From: Eudorina sp. 2006-703-Eu-15
Lineage: Eukaryota > Chlorophyta > Chlorophyceae > Chlamydomonadales > Volvocaceae
Assembly (NCBI GenBank): GCA_003117195.1
Contig: BDSI01000051.1
Coordinates: 835,547-899,546, forward strand
DNA length: 64,000 bases
Direction of reading: 5' to 3'
Shown here: positions 1-13,600 of the stretch, piece by piece
How the letters are laid out: every line of letters begins with the position of its first letter
Position numbering within the stretch: the stretch's first letter is position 1
Made by a program: the position numbers and the translations under genes
Notes under the pieces: generated by a model
Seen by the model: the letters and a program-made list of their open reading frames with translations, nothing else
Told to the model about the DNA's origin: nothing
The model's database searches: none

Positions 1-608
1 GACGAGAAGGTGGGATGCTTGCGAAACCCCTTAAGGCCAACCTTCACATGCGCGCGCGATAAATAGCTAGGAACGGTTTCAGTCCTCGTCGGGTGTATGC
101 TGCTGCAGTGGCAAGCATGCTGACCGGTTCTGAGCCCCCTTGTTCCTGCCCTGTACCTAGGTTGTTGGTTGCTGTGTTGTGCCGCCGTAGGTTGTTAAGC
201 TTATCGAGGCCGTTGAGGACCTCAAGAAAAAGGTGGACATTCCGCCGACTATCAAGGAGGTCTTCAACAACGACCCTGCCAAGGGCGAGGAGTACCTGTC
301 GCGGCTTGACCTGTAAGTGCCCGCCAACGTAATGCATCCATCCAATTACGTACAGTTGTACACCGGTAGCGTATACTGTGTCCTCTAGCCAGCGCCGGCG
401 CTTTTGGGTTTCCTGTTCCGTCAGCGTTCTGACGTGATGGTTGTTGTCCTGTGTGTGCTGCAGCCTGGCGGAGGACGCCTTCGACGACCAGTGCACGGGC
501 GCCAACCCGCGCTACCCGCTGATCGCGGACCTGAAGCAGATCTACATTGACGCCTACGAGGCGCCCATCCTGCCGATCAAGACCCTCGAGTTCTTCAGCA
601 AGGTCTGA
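1..608 (+). CDS. ADH1: Bifunctional aldehyde/alcohol dehydrogenase (AdhE type), 3' end only
   Basis: C-terminal end of a fermentative AdhE-type enzyme, which reduces acetyl-CoA to acetaldehyde and then to ethanol with NADH. Two clear coding exons are 191-312 and 464-608 (TGA at 606-608). The intron 313-463 has a GTAAGT donor and a TGCAG acceptor. The last exon contains AFDDQCTGANPRYPLI, the signature found near the end of the Fe-dependent alcohol dehydrogenase half of AdhE proteins, followed by a short tail ending LEFFSKV. Bases 1-9 (Asp-Glu-Lys) may be the end of a further exon with a GTGGGA donor. That upstream intron is less certain because two candidate acceptors (about 171 and 190) exist; 190 keeps the frame. 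Green algae use this enzyme in dark anaerobic metabolism (family knowledge). The rest of the gene lies outside the window. The symbol follows the Chlamydomonas name and is by family only. Confidence 0.85.
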
Positions 609-1180
609 AGCGGATGGTATATTGGCCTTGCAACGTAGCTAGCTCGCTTGTGACCTGGGCGAGCTGGTTTAATATTCAATCGCGTCCACTTGTACGCTGA
701 CTGCTTGAAGGAAGAGTGGAAGAATTCTTTGTCCTATGCTCTGTTTGCGCATGGGGGGAAATGCGCATGTGAGAGTAAGGCTGGTCGGCGTGGTGCGATG
801 CGACGTGCACTTCGAAGAAGTAGCTGCTTACTTAATGAAGTCGTCCCGTGTGCGAGACCTGTATGAGGGTTGTGAGCACTGCGCATACGTGCGCTGACAC
901 ATTCTTTTGCGTGTAGAACTGCAGCTTTGAGGTTTGGTACATTGCCTTGCCTTCATGTACTTGCAAGTGTGTACAGGGTGCGTGGTTCATTGTTCGAGGT
1001 CAAAAGTAAAGGATGCGTGGGGACTCCGAGTAGACACTCGTGAGGTCTGGTCGTCTTGCGCCTGTACAGATGTGAGGGGCTGCACAAGAATACGCGGGCC
1101 GGCATTCAAGTGATTCGTTGCACGGTGCACGAGTGACGATCGGCTAATGGGGCTCGGTAGGAACAGGAGGATAGCCTTTA

Positions 1181-1185
1181 TGTAA
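1181..1185 (+). promoter_or_regulatory. Polyadenylation signal TGTAA for the AdhE gene
   Basis: TGTAA is the usual volvocine polyadenylation element. It lies about 570 nt after the stop codon, a normal 3'-UTR length for these algae. Confidence 0.45.
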
Positions 1186-1225
1186 CATTCGGTGACGTCA
1201 TATTACTAATAATACTGAATGTCAG

Positions 1226-1230
1226 TTACA
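1226..1230 (-). promoter_or_regulatory. Polyadenylation signal TGTAA for the large minus-strand gene
   Basis: TGTAA on the minus strand, about 470 nt past the stop at 1700. Confidence 0.4.
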
Positions 1231-1699
1231 GACCGACACGCACATGCAATTGCTGGAACTGAATGGTATGCAGCGATGGAACACTGACATTCGTCGAGGA
1301 TACCCGCAAATGTCGACCTTCTTCGTAGCGTCTGAGTACAAATAGTACAGTAGAACGCATGCGAATGTATGAAAGAATGGTGGACAGATAGGCACTATTA
1401 AGCGCGCTGAAATACCACGAATTTGATACGAGAAATCTAAGTACGGCTGCGCACAACAGAAGAGCTGCGGCAGATTCGCAGTCAGCTTCCTCGCAAGCGT
1501 ATATATGGCCTAAATTACCTAGCAACTGGACTGTACGGGCATAATCAAGATGAATTTGTCATGGTACCCGTAACATTCGAAAGGGAACACGGACAATGCG
1601 ACTGGACATCGCGACTATTCATGCTGCCCTTCCCAAACACAAGTGTACCGCAGTCATCAGAGCGTTGGAACGCACCGGGTGCCAATCGCAGCATCCGTG

Positions 1700-4600
1700 C
1701 TAGCTAGGAAGCCCCGAATGGACCAGTCGCCCTCGTGCCGTCAACAGCAGGCCACGGACCCTGCAGGACAGCTTGACCAGCAGCCCAGTCCCTGTGCTGC
1801 CCGTACGAATTGGCTTTCGAGTCGCTGCTGCCTGCACTGACGAGGTGGATGTCCCCCGACCCATGGGTCTGTCCAAACACAACATGGACGACTCCCGGCC
1901 TGACTCGCCGAGCTCGACGGAACGCAAGTGCCTGAACAGGCCCCCCGTCCTCAGCCGCAGTCGTGTCAGGGCGACAGCAACTCGTTTTCGCCAGATCGCA
2001 CTGCGTCTCGGCAACGGAAGCGAAGGCGCTGCCCCCTCCTCCTCGCCGTGAACAATTGGGTGATCCTCAGCGGCTCCCACGGTCGCGCTGGCGACGTCAG
2101 CACTTGATAGCTCGGAACCATCTTCGGAACAGCGACTCAGCGACGACTCGAACCGATGCGGCTTGGGTAACTCCGAGCGCGGGGCCGCCAATTCAGCGCT
2201 ACACCAGGGAAATACTCCGGCTGGGGGCTCCGTGGAGGTACGGCTGTGTTGGACGCCCAGCCGAGGCGGCAGCTCACCCAGCACACCCTCGGAGCTGCTG
2301 CTGTGGTCGGCTTCCTCCTCCATGCCCGTCGCCTCCCGGCCGTGCGCCTCGAGCTCAGCGCTGTCGGCAGCTGCATCTGACACAGCCGCCCGCAGAACGG
2401 GTGCGGAAGCCGAGGGCGGGAGCGCGGTTTTCAACACGGCGACGCTTGCCAATTCACCTGACTGTGGAACTTTCTGGAGGTGTTGTTGACAGTTTGCCGT
2501 TGACGGGAGCGGCTTGACGCGCCCACCGCCACCTCGCCCGTACGACAGGATGCTAGTGTTCAACCGCGACGGCGTCGTCATCGGCGGGAGCGGCAGTGAG
2601 GGCGCCGCAGCAGCTGCGGGGGGCAGTGGCCGCACCTCTGTGGCTCCGGCGGGGTTTGAGGATCTGCTGGATTTCCCCGGGGAGGCAATCGGCTGGCTGT
2701 CGGGGCCAGGGCCGGGATCCTCGTCCAACGAATCAAGGGCACCGCTTCGCTGGTCCTGCGGCGAGCAAGGCTGTTGTGATGACTCGCCGGCGGCCTGCGG
2801 TGGCGTTGCCAGCGAGAAGCTGTCCCGACATCCGCTGCTAGACCCCGTCGGCAGCCGGCGGAAGTCCGAAAGCGACCAGCGCGATAGCTCGCCGGAGTGG
2901 GCGCCTTGCTGGGGCCGGGCGGTGGAACCTGCAGTTGCCGAGGGCGTAGGGCGGTCACCAGGGCGGAGTCAGTACGACGTTGCGCCAATGGTGTCTACAC
3001 GACAACAAGGGCCGAGCGGCACTTACCCGCCCTTCCCCTAGCCCTCCATTCCCTCTTTCCATACACACAGGCACATACTGGTTTGGGTCGGGGGAGGATT
3101 TCTTCGCTAAACACAAAGGGAGCAATATGACCTCCACATGCGGCAATGACATGCCGCGGTCGCCTCAGCAGAACAACCGTACGGAATCACACAAACCCGC
3201 GTGGGGACGAGTGACGCTCAGATCCCGCGGACCCATCTGCGGGGCCGGAAAGGCGGCCCTCCGGATTCTCACCCGCAAAGAGCTTGTTACTGCGGTGCTT
3301 CAATGCTAACAACAGCTTCGGCAGCGTGGCTGTTTGTGACGAGGAGGTGGGGTCTCGGGGGGGCGCTGCTGGCCCCTTACTCTGGGCTGGTGGCAGTGGA
3401 GGCTGTGGTGCCGGTTGCGATGCCGGTTGCGAAGAGACTTGCGAGGATGTGGATGCAGGTGGAAGTGTGGGCGGAGGTGGCGTCGCGCGGCTGCGTGGTG
3501 CGTCCAGGCTGCCCCGTAGGCTGGCTCGCTGTTGTCGATGCAGCCGGCTGCCGCGGCCGAAGTTGCCGTGGATGGCCTGCCACCGAAGCGCCTGTGTGGG
3601 ACAAGCAGAGGACGTGGTGGCAGATGTGCGGGGTTACGAGAAGGGAGGAATGTAGAGGGCCAGGGGGGATTCGGCGGCCAAGTAGAGCGAATAGGCAGTT
3701 AGGCACGGACCAGGCACTGGGAGGTAGAGCCCGAAGCTTTTGCCCAACGCCTTAAGCCTGTCCCGCCAATGTTCGTCAGCATATTCGCCAACCCATTTTT
3801 ACGGACCGGGTATTTCGTTTGGCTTATCAAGCTTGGAAACCCAAATCGGGCCTGTGATTCACATGTCAGGAGGATGCTTCTTGATGCCCGGCTTTATCCA
3901 CAACGCGACTTTCAGCCCCTTTCTTCTGTTGCCCCTCCTCCGCCGCCGCCACCGCACCTGCAGCGCCGCCTCCCAAGTGAGAGGACCCTCTTCGGGCCCG
4001 TCTGTGGCGGTCCTCTGGAGCCGCACCTCGTCCGCCACCTGACCCGCCCCAGCCTCCGGCGCACCCGCCCCCAGGCTGCTGGCACCGCTGCAGCTGCCCG
4101 CGGACGCGGAGGGCGCCCGCCCTGCAGTGCCGCTGCCCAGGCTCCCGGAACCGGGGCTGCGGCGAGAGTGCTGCAGTGCTTTGAAAGACACCGAGGGGCG
4201 CTTCTGGTCGGATTCGGATGTCGACGAAAGCTTCGAACCCGACTTGAACAGTTGGGAGGGCCGTCGGAGGCCGCCGCCGCGCTGGGACCCTCCATCCGCA
4301 CAGCTGACAGTGACGGCGGCGGCGGTGGCACTCGTCCGGCCTCCGCCGCCGGCCCCGCCTTCGCCAGTGCATCGGGAAGGGGCCGCAGCCTCGGATGGCA
4401 CCATAGTGACCACCGCCGCGACAGCTGCCACCGGCACGACCACACCCAACGCGCTACGAGCCCGCACGCTCACATCCAGTGTCGCGTAGCCCTGCTTGGG
4501 CCCAGTGGTTTGGGGCAGGCTTGTCTTCTTGCCGTACCTCTTGGCGAAAACCTTCAGGCCGTTCGGCAACGAGGTGAATCGCGCCCTGCGTTGGATCGCC

Positions 4601-7600
4601 GCAGCGGACTCAGCGCCACTGGCCGGCTCCGCAGCGGCGCCGCCGGAGGTGGCGTGCGGTGCGTTGGGGGAGGCGAGCTTTGGGTTCTCCGAAGGCGGCG
4701 CATACGTGTTGTCGAGCCGGCCCTGCCGGGGCACGGGGCCTCCAGTCCTGTCCCGGCCTGATCCACTGCCCTTGACGCTCCCTTCCTTTCCGGCACCCGC
4801 CCCCAGCCCGGACGGATGCCGCAGGACGCCGCTGCTGCTCCTGCCACTCCCACCCTGCACTCTGGGGCCAGGAGCGCCGGCGGCGGCAGCGGTGGCGGCG
4901 GTGGAGGCACCGGCGCGGCCAACGCGAGGCAACGGCGGGGCCGCCTCCCCGGCAACGCTCGGGGCCACCCCGGCGCAGGACATCGTCTTGGCGGATCGCT
5001 GCGGGCCCCGCGGCGACGCCAGCCGCGCCAGCAGCATCGCATCATGTTTGTCGTACATTTCAGTCAGCTTCCAGTTGGGGCTGGCGGCGGTGAGGGCCGC
5101 GTAGCGGTCCAGGGCGGCGCTCCCACAGTTCCAGGGCGAGCTGGCGGAAGCCGCTGCAGCACCTTTGGTGGGTGTGGGGGTGCTGGCGGGCGTGGGCATG
5201 CTGGAGCGGGTGCCCCTACAGCTGCCCTCAGCCGGCCCCTCACACGTCTCCGCCGCCTCCGCCTCCGCTGCCGTTGCTGCTGCTGCCGGTCCCGCGCCTT
5301 CATCGTCGCTGCCCTCGTCGTCGTCGTCGTCCCTCGTCTTGATGGCCTCTGTCGCTGTGCGTAGAACCGGGAGATCCGGTGCACGGCCCGGCCCCTCTCC
5401 CCGCGGCTCCTCCTCGTCCTCCGGCCCCTCCTCCTCCAGGCTCTCGCCGTTGCCGTCCGCAAGAAGCCGGCGGCGCCAGGACGGGTCGCTGCCGCCCTGG
5501 CGGCTGTACCCGCAACAGCTGCTGCTGCTGCGGCTGTTGGCGTGGATGAAGGCTCCGGCGCTGAAGGTGCCCGCCAGCAGCCGCTGATCCCCGAACCCGC
5601 CGCTGCTGCCGCCAGCGACTGCAGCGGCCGCTGCCGCCGCGCCCCTCTGTTCCCCGCTCCCCAGCCTGCTGAACCCGAGCCGCCCCGCTTGGGACGGAAC
5701 CGCCGCAGAGGCAGGGAAGGGAGCGCTGCGGGGCGGTTCCGGCGGGCTGCCGCCTCCGGTGCCGGCGATGCCGAGGCCCCGGTGCGTGTCCAGGGAGGCT
5801 CGATGGCTCCTGGCTGACCCACGGGTCCGTCCCTCCGTGGCTGCCGGTGACTGCATGACGAAGCGACCCTGGGCGCCCCGGGCGGTCGTTGCATTCAGAG
5901 GAGGCTGCAGGTAGCTGTAGGCGCCCAGATCGGCAGAAGCCTGCTTGGCTAGGGAAACGGTGACAGCCATGGCGGCTTGGCTGTACTCTGGTGTTCCTGA
6001 CGGCTGCTGTTCGTCTACGGCGGCTACAGGCGCATCGCTGGCGCCGGCATTTGCAGGCTCAAGGGAGGTGCGGCCAGTGGCGGCGGGTGCGGGGTTGGGA
6101 GCGACTGGGGTCGGGGGGACCCCAGGGCGGGGGGCGCACGGGGCGGAGGAGGTGGAGGGGCTGTCGCCGAGCAGGGTGGGAGTCCCCACCTGTCCCACCT
6201 CGGGCCCGGGCTGTAGCGGCTGCTGCTGCCGTTCTTGCTGCTGTTGCTCGGCGTGTGCCGGGGTATCCTGGTTTGCCAGGAGTTGCGGGTGGTGGTGGGG
6301 CGGAGCGGTCCGCCCTTGCGCTGGCGGGATGGCATCGTCCCCTGCCTGGAGCGCCGTGGCCGAGTCCCACACGCTGTCGGTTGCGCCGGGACAAGACCCA
6401 GTGCCCCCCAGGGCGGCGCCGCAGCGGGTGGCGCCATCGGCCGCCCTCGGAGCCACCGGAGCCGCCGCCTGGAGTTCCCCCAAGTCGCAGCCGCCGCCAT
6501 CAGACCCCAGAGCAGGAGGTGTCGGCGGATCGGCCGCTGCCAAGCGGAGCCGCCCCTTCTCGGGCGCACAGACGGGTGAGTCCTCCCGCCGGCCTGCATC
6601 AGAGGGTCCGCCGGCCTCCGCCTCATGGGCCCCATCCGCGCACTTACCCCGGCCTGCAACCCCCACGGTGTGACCGCTCCTTGCAACCATGTCCCCCGAT
6701 CCTTGGAGGCGGCTGGCACAGCGCCGCTCCGAGCTGGCCTGTCCCGGCGCACTCTTGTCCGACGCCGTCGCCCTCACCGAGGCTGCTGTTGTCGCTGCCG
6801 CTGCTGCTGCTGCTGATAATGATGATGATGCTGGTTCGCTGCCGCCAGCCATGGCCACCTCGCCCGCCGTTCGCCAGACATCTGGGGCCGAGATGCCCAC
6901 ATCGTGGCAAGGCACCTGACCGGCAGCGCCCGTTCCAGGTGGTGATACCGCAGCGCCCGATTCGGGCTCCGCCTCTGCCAACTCAACCTCTGCCACAGAC
7001 CTGTCGGAGCTGGTGCGGACCGTTCTTATCGTTGCCGCAGCCCTCCATGGCGCTGACGGCTTCGAGGGCGGGAAAGACCCCGACTTTTCAACGGTTAAGA
7101 GCCCGGTCCAGGCGTTGCGCCGCATCCCGCCAGCGTCCCCGCTGCCGCCGTCGCTCTCACTTGCCGCCGTTCTGGTGTACGGCGCGGGGGGCCTCTCAGG
7201 CCCGCCGCGCTCACTGGGCACCGAGCATCGGCCGTCCTGGGACAGGTCCGGAGTCCCACCAGCTGCCGCCGCGACTGCTTGCCCGTCTGGCGGCGGCGAC
7301 GGTTGCAGCAGCTGCAGCTGCAGCTGCGCGTACACATGCGCCAGTAGCTGCGCCCGGACCTCCATAGGGGCGTCGGGATGCCGCTGTCGGAAGCGGATCG
7401 CCTGCACCACGGCCTGCTCCGCAGTCGCGACGCTCTCCGGCCCAACGGGTCCCTCAGCCACTTGCATCAGCAGCCGCACTAACTGCTCCGCCTCCTCGGG
7501 GGCCAGAGAGGGACACCGCGCCAGGCGGTCCGCGGCCGCCGCGGGTGGCCCCCAGTAGGCGCCGAAGCGGGCGGAGCGGGCGGAGCCGCGCTGGTCATCG

Positions 7601-10600
7601 AGCCACCAGCCGCCGCTCTCCAACAGCACCGGCGTAAGGGCCGGGCCACCGGCGCCGGCCCCGTCGCCAGGCAATTCGCCACGCTCCGACGGCGGAGCTT
7701 TGGGCCCGTTCCCCTCCCCCTCGCCGTTCCCCTCCGTCCAAGCCTCGAGCTCCGCAGAGCCTTCCGTCGTCTCTTCGGTGATCTCGCCCAGGAAGCCCGC
7801 TGGCACGTACCGGTCGGGCCGTGCTGCTGCTGCCGTTGCGGTAGCTGCTACTAATGCGGGTGCGAGTGCGAGTGCGGCTGAGTGCTCCAGCCGGTCGGGA
7901 GTGGCGGCTCCGGCAGTCGAGGGGTTGACCAGCGGCGGTGGTGAGTGATTCTCCCTCTCCCCATCTCCTGGAGTGGAGCTGTACGGGATACGAATTCCGG
8001 CGGTTCCGGGGCTGGTGCGGGTGCCGAGGATGGGGCTGGGGCTGGGGCTGGGACTGCAGTGGCGTGCGCTGCGGGCGGCACCCGTGGCGCAGGTTGGGGA
8101 CGAGGATGGCCGGCCCTGCTCGCCCCACAGCTTGAGGGCCGTTTGGGCCTGGGGCGACCACTCGGGCTGCTGCTCGGCTGATCGCTGCCTAGCCGGTGGG
8201 TCTCGGAGGGGACTCGGAGAGGCGGGTCGCGGGCTGGGGACCTCCAATGGCTGCGGACCCTGAGGCTGGGGCGGCTGCCGTCGCCGCGTCTGGGCTCGCC
8301 AGGACGGTGGCGACGGCTGCTGCGGCGAAGCCTGCCGCCATGACATCAGTCGATGCAGTGGGCTCGGCGCCGGCGATGGCTCCGACCCATAGGACAGTGG
8401 AGGGGATATCAGGGGCGGCGGTGGCGTCAGGGGTGGTTTGGCCCGCTGTGACTCGGGTCCATTCGGTGAGGGGGACGTGGGCTGGTCAGCAAAGGTCATC
8501 CCCATCAAGGCCGCATTGAAGCCTCCATGCATGCGGGGGCAGGTCATGGCGCGGGAAAGCCCGGCAGGCGCGGGGATGCCGTGGGCTGTGCTATCGGCGC
8601 TGGAGGCGCCGCTGGTCAGCGCGCCCTGGGGCCGAGGGTAGGGCAGGGCAGCCCGGCCCTGCTGCCAGGCGTCGTTTCCTGCAGCCGCCGCTTGCTGGCG
8701 AGCTCGCTGCCGTCCGGCGGGGGAGAGACGCGTGATGTAGCCGGCGATGCCGTGCGACACCTGCTGCTGCTGTTGGCGCCCAGGATAATCCACCACCTGG
8801 GGGTCGGGGTGTTGGAAGTCAAAAGCATGGGATCGGACACGGAGTCGCCGAGCGAGAGAGTTGCAACCGCACCCACAAACGCGATGGGCCGCACACCCGG
8901 GACCGGGACCTAATCCACCACGGAGCAGAGGAGAGGCTGATAGTCCGGGTCGGTGGCCAGGTCAGTGGCCGCGTGATGTGCCATGGCGCCATTTCGCGTG
9001 CTGGAGGCCTTACGGTATCCCCGGCCTCGCTGTTACGGTAAGAGGCCGCAGTGTGGGGTACGCGTCGTGCAGGAGCACTGGCGCCCCTTCCCCCGGAGAT
9101 GAGCGCTGCCTGCGGCGCTTCACTGCGCTTGTCACGTCCGCCGTGGCTGGTTCGGGCGGGTTCAGGTGACCGGACTGTAAGGAGCATTCATCGCGTGGAC
9201 CTTGTTTTGTTTGCGTCCGTCCACACTGGCATTCCATTCGCGCTGACGCGCCCATTGTGAGCACCCACCGCGTTCGTCAATGTGCGATTGTGCGTGATCG
9301 TGAGTCACGCGTACTATTGGGATCCATGGCGCGGCGAAAGCCCCACGGAAGCGCGCGCGCAAACATCCGGGAGAGGCACAGGCGCCAAGCTGCCAACAGT
9401 ACACAACTGCCGGACATCACCCGCGAGCGACCGCACCGAGACGTACCTGGTGGGGTTCCGCGCCGGTGTCTGCCGCACACACACGCTGAATGTCATCCAG
9501 GAGTAGCGCCAAGTTACTTGGCTGCCGGCCCCATGGCTCCAGGGTGGGCCCCGGGGCGGTATCCGGCCCATGATTTCTGGCCGGCCCCTGTTGGCTTGGG
9601 AGCTGTGCTTGCAGGGCCCTCGACAGCTTCGTTGGCATGGAGCCCATGTGCTGCAGCCGCGACAGCGATGCGGCCGCAACAGGTTTGTTGCCCCTGGCCG
9701 CATCCGTCGCCGCCTGCTGCTGCCGCCTTCCTAGCAGGCTGTGGATCCAGGAGCCGCCCTGCGGCCTCGGTCTTGTTTGTTGCGGTTGTGGAAGGGGGTG
9801 GCGTAACGCACACGGGTGGGTCATCAGAACAGCGCGCGCGGCAGGATGCTGTACTCTCCCCCCTGTCAGGCAAGGGATGCGTGTGTGTGTGTGTTACATG
9901 GTTGGGGGTGTGTAAGCCCATACCTGCACATACCCATACGAGCCGGAGGCCCAAGGGCAAACAAAACGCCCAAAAGCACTGGTTTGCAATACCGCATTAA
10001 CAGGAGTCGACGTGACTAGCGCCCAAAGGGATGCAAGGGATGCGAAATGCAGGACCCAAACGCTCGCGGCAACACTCTTTCTTGAAGCCATATGGAGCAC
10101 CTGTCGTGCAGACGCACAGCCTCCAAAACGGTCGGTATGCTGTCAACAGGTGGGGGCGTCCTGTTGACGTCTCATCGGCCTTGCACCCAGAAAACGGCAG
10201 CTATGCTGCATCTGGCCCACTCCTGTCCACCCGACCCTAGACGCCCACGCAGGATCTGGCGGTGTGCCTCCGGACGGGTGCCACACAAAAGACGTTTCTA
10301 CGTCCCAGCAGACCCTTTGCAGCGAGCCATGCGGCACCGGCTGACGGGGCCCCGGTCCGCGCGTCGCTATGGTCACAGCCGTACACAGTCGTACCTCCCG
10401 GTCTGCGGTGAGCCCGCAGCGGCAGCCGCCGAGCCTCCCACAGGCGCTCCAATCACCGCCGTCGCCGCCGTGCTGGGGCTGGGAAACAGCCCATCCGCAT
10501 CACTCCTGCTCCTCGTGAATGTGCGGAGCAGAGTCGCCCGTCGCCCAAAACTGGGGCCGGCCGTCACAGCCGGCGCATTACTCGACAGCGACCCCGCGGC

Positions 10601-13600
10601 GGCTGCAGCCTGCGCCACAACGGGACCCAAGCGTCCTGCCAGCAGGAGCCCTAGCCAACTGCCCTGGGCTGCCAGCAGTTGCTCCCACGCACTGTCCAGG
10701 TCGTTGCCAGAGCCGTTAGTTCCGTTGGCCCCGAAACCTCCCACCGCAGTCGAGGCGCAAGCGGCGACCGCATCGGGGCTGCTGCTTAGCATTTGGGTGC
10801 GGGCAGCCAGCTCGCGGACGGCGTCGACACCGGCGGCGGCCCCGCAGCTGCTCCTGCCGTCCAGAAGGGCGGCGGCGGGGCTGCCGGGGACCCGGCCGCC
10901 GGGCGCGCTGTCCAGGTTGAGCCCCAGGACCCGTCCGCGACCCCACCGATTGCCCACCTGTTCCGCAGCCACTGGGGCTCCGGCAAACGCGATGCAACGG
11001 AGCAGCGGCGGCAGCAGGCCCCGCACCAGCAGCGGCTGCAGTTCCTGCGGCTCGCAGATGGCGCCTGTGCCGCCGTCTGTGCAGTCGTTGCCGCCGCCCA
11101 TTGCCGATATGTGGAACGTCCGCGGCCGCTGCAGCTGCAAGCGCTGCTGCGCCTGCTGCTGCGGCTGTTGCTGCTGCTGTTGCTGCTGCTTCAACAGCAT
11201 GTGCTCGTGCGGAGGCGTCATCTCCGCGGGTGGGCACCTGGGCGGCGGCAGCGGCTGAGTCACGGCTGCCAGTCTCTGGATGATGGAATGGTCCAGGAAG
11301 GGGAAGGCTGGGCACCTGACCATCGGGTTACCACCGGGCCGAGGGCTGGGTGAGGACAGCAGCGGGTGCTCGGGCGCTTGGCCCTGTCCGTCCTCGTCCT
11401 GGATTCGGGGCTGGCGCGCGGACCCGTCCACCGACCAGCCCAAGGCGGTCCGCATGTGCTGCAGTCGCGGGGCAGCGGGGCGCCGGGCTGGCAGCGGTTC
11501 CTCCTGCTGCAGAGGCCGTGGGCAAGGTGGCGCCAGCGGGGAGGAAGGGGAAACGGAGGAAGGGGTCAGAGCTCAGAGGGCAGGGCAGAAGGACGGGGGC
11601 AATCGCGCAGCGCTGCGGAGGTTTCCTGACCTGTGGCAGACACATTGCCACGGGGCAAGCGGAGCTGTCCGACAGGGTAGCGTTCCCTTGGAAAACAGTA
11701 CCTGCAGACCTGAAGGCATCGGAACGGTATTGTCCGGGGAACTGGATTGGTACTTGGGCAGCCTTGGAGCACGCTGCGCGCCCGTGCTGCCGCGGCGCAC
11801 ACCCATGCCTTCCACTCATGTCCGCCCGGCGACACACACAGCTGCTCGTGGGCCCCCGCGCTAAGCCCCTCGAACACAGCCGCTCCCACCCGCACCCTCA
11901 GCCTTACAATCGAACCCGAGTCGCTGTCCGGCGCCATCAGCTGCGGTCCGAACAGCGAAGCCCCAGCGAAGGGCGTCTTGCCGAACAGCGAGGGCGACGT
12001 GTCGGGACGCGGCCGCCGCCGCGACATTATGGCGTCAAGTCCCCGAGGCGTTTGTAGTTGCCTGCTGGTGTCATGTGCGGGAGGAGGGCGTGGTGGCGGA
12101 CGTCGCAATCGCCCACGTCAAGAGGAAGTGAAGGACAGCGCCACCCACACCCGAAGCCCAATTTCAGCGGGAGCCCGTGCTGGCAGAGCAGAGCACGACT
12201 GCCTTCCTGGGGCAACGGCATGATGGGCTGCACGAGGCAACTGGCAGAACCAGTTAGAATCGCAAGCTAGAAGGGGTTGGCTGCCGCCTCCAACCCCCAC
12301 CTCGCCGGCCCGCCTGTCCAAGCGCGTGCACCGATCCCGGCCACCCATCGCGCATCAGCCAGCGTCTGTGTCGCTGTGCGCATCGCGCCGCGGGGCCGCC
12401 AAGGCCCTGCCCCGGGACAAGCGGGAACAGCCCGCCTTCGCCGGCGTCCGCCTCTCCCGCTTCGTCGGCCGCGACTCCAACGTCAACGAGGCCTGCAAAC
12501 GCAACATCTTCACGGGCCAGTTCCACCGCCTTCGCCGTGTCTTTCTTGCACTGCTATTTCCGTGTACCGTTTCCCGGACCCACCCTCTTTCGCGGGGTTT
12601 GCGTGATCTTTTCTTCTTTTCCTTTAATTTAACCTTTGCATTTGCCTGCCACTTGTCTGCCCTTTGTTGCCACTCACATCTTCCGTTCGCCTTGCCGTCC
12701 GTCCGCCTTTCGTCCCATTTGCGCAGGTGAGTCCTACGTTCTCGATAATTTGTGCTGTCTGGGGTGTGGCCCGTCTTAGTGCTGTCGCGCGTTGGTTGGT
12801 CCGGGATGGGTCCGGCGGCGACGCGGTCGCCCGCGGTAACGGTGAGCGCATAATTCAGGTATGTATGGTACGTAACTTGGGTCGCGTAGTGACTCCTGTG
12901 CCACGCATCGGTTCCCCAATCCTTGCCCCGGGACGCGCCGTACCTGGTGGTTGCGGCGGCCCCGCCCACTCTCGTCAGCCCGTCCGCCGCCGCTTCGGCA
13001 ACGGTAAGCCCCAAACCAGGAGTCCCGGGGGAGCTACCCGGGGGAGTGCAGAGCGCGCCAGCGCCCAAAGAGCAAGACCTCCTCAGTTGGGTGTTGGTGT
13101 TGGATGCGACCGCAGGCTGCTGGCCGGCCGTTGTGATACAGCGGCCGGCGGCGACCCGTTGACCGCCGGCGCTCGATCGATCTTCACCGACACCTGCACC
13201 CATGCCGAGGCTGAGCCCGAGGCCCAGGCCGACGCCGCCTCCCAGCCGGCCGTCGTCTGTCAAGTGTCGGTCCGGTCGGGAGCTCAGCCGGGAAGCCCCG
13301 AAGGGGTCAGCCCGGGGCGTCAGCAAGCGTGGGCCCGCTGCCGGCACCTCCTGTCGGCGGCAGAGCAGCAACAAGGTTGGTGAATGGTGGTTGGTCGATG
13401 GCGGATCCATGCACCACAAGCCGGACCGCAGCGGTCGCTCCTGGCGTTCCAGCGAACGGTATCCCAAACACAACGCACGCATCTTTGAGGCATGGCGCTA
13501 GCGTCCAGCTGCAAAGACAATCCTGCCGGTCTTCGCAGTAGGTCTGAGAGCCCTTCCCCAACGCGTGCTTACCTGCAGAGTGAAAGGCTCCAGTCCGGTG

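Larger units (their letters stand above)
609..1699. other. Convergent 3'-UTR/intergenic region
   Basis: No convincing gene. It lies between the stop of the AdhE gene (+) and the stop of the large minus-strand gene. A TGTAA motif on + (1181-1185) and one on - (reads TTACA at 1226-1230) sit 40 bp apart, so the two 3' ends probably meet or slightly overlap near position 1200. Confidence 0.6.

Noticed and set aside
3740..8913. Numerous + strand and alternate-frame ORFs opposite the 4.8-kb exon
   Set aside because: Typical shadows of a GC-rich coding exon; none has splice support or recognisable motifs.
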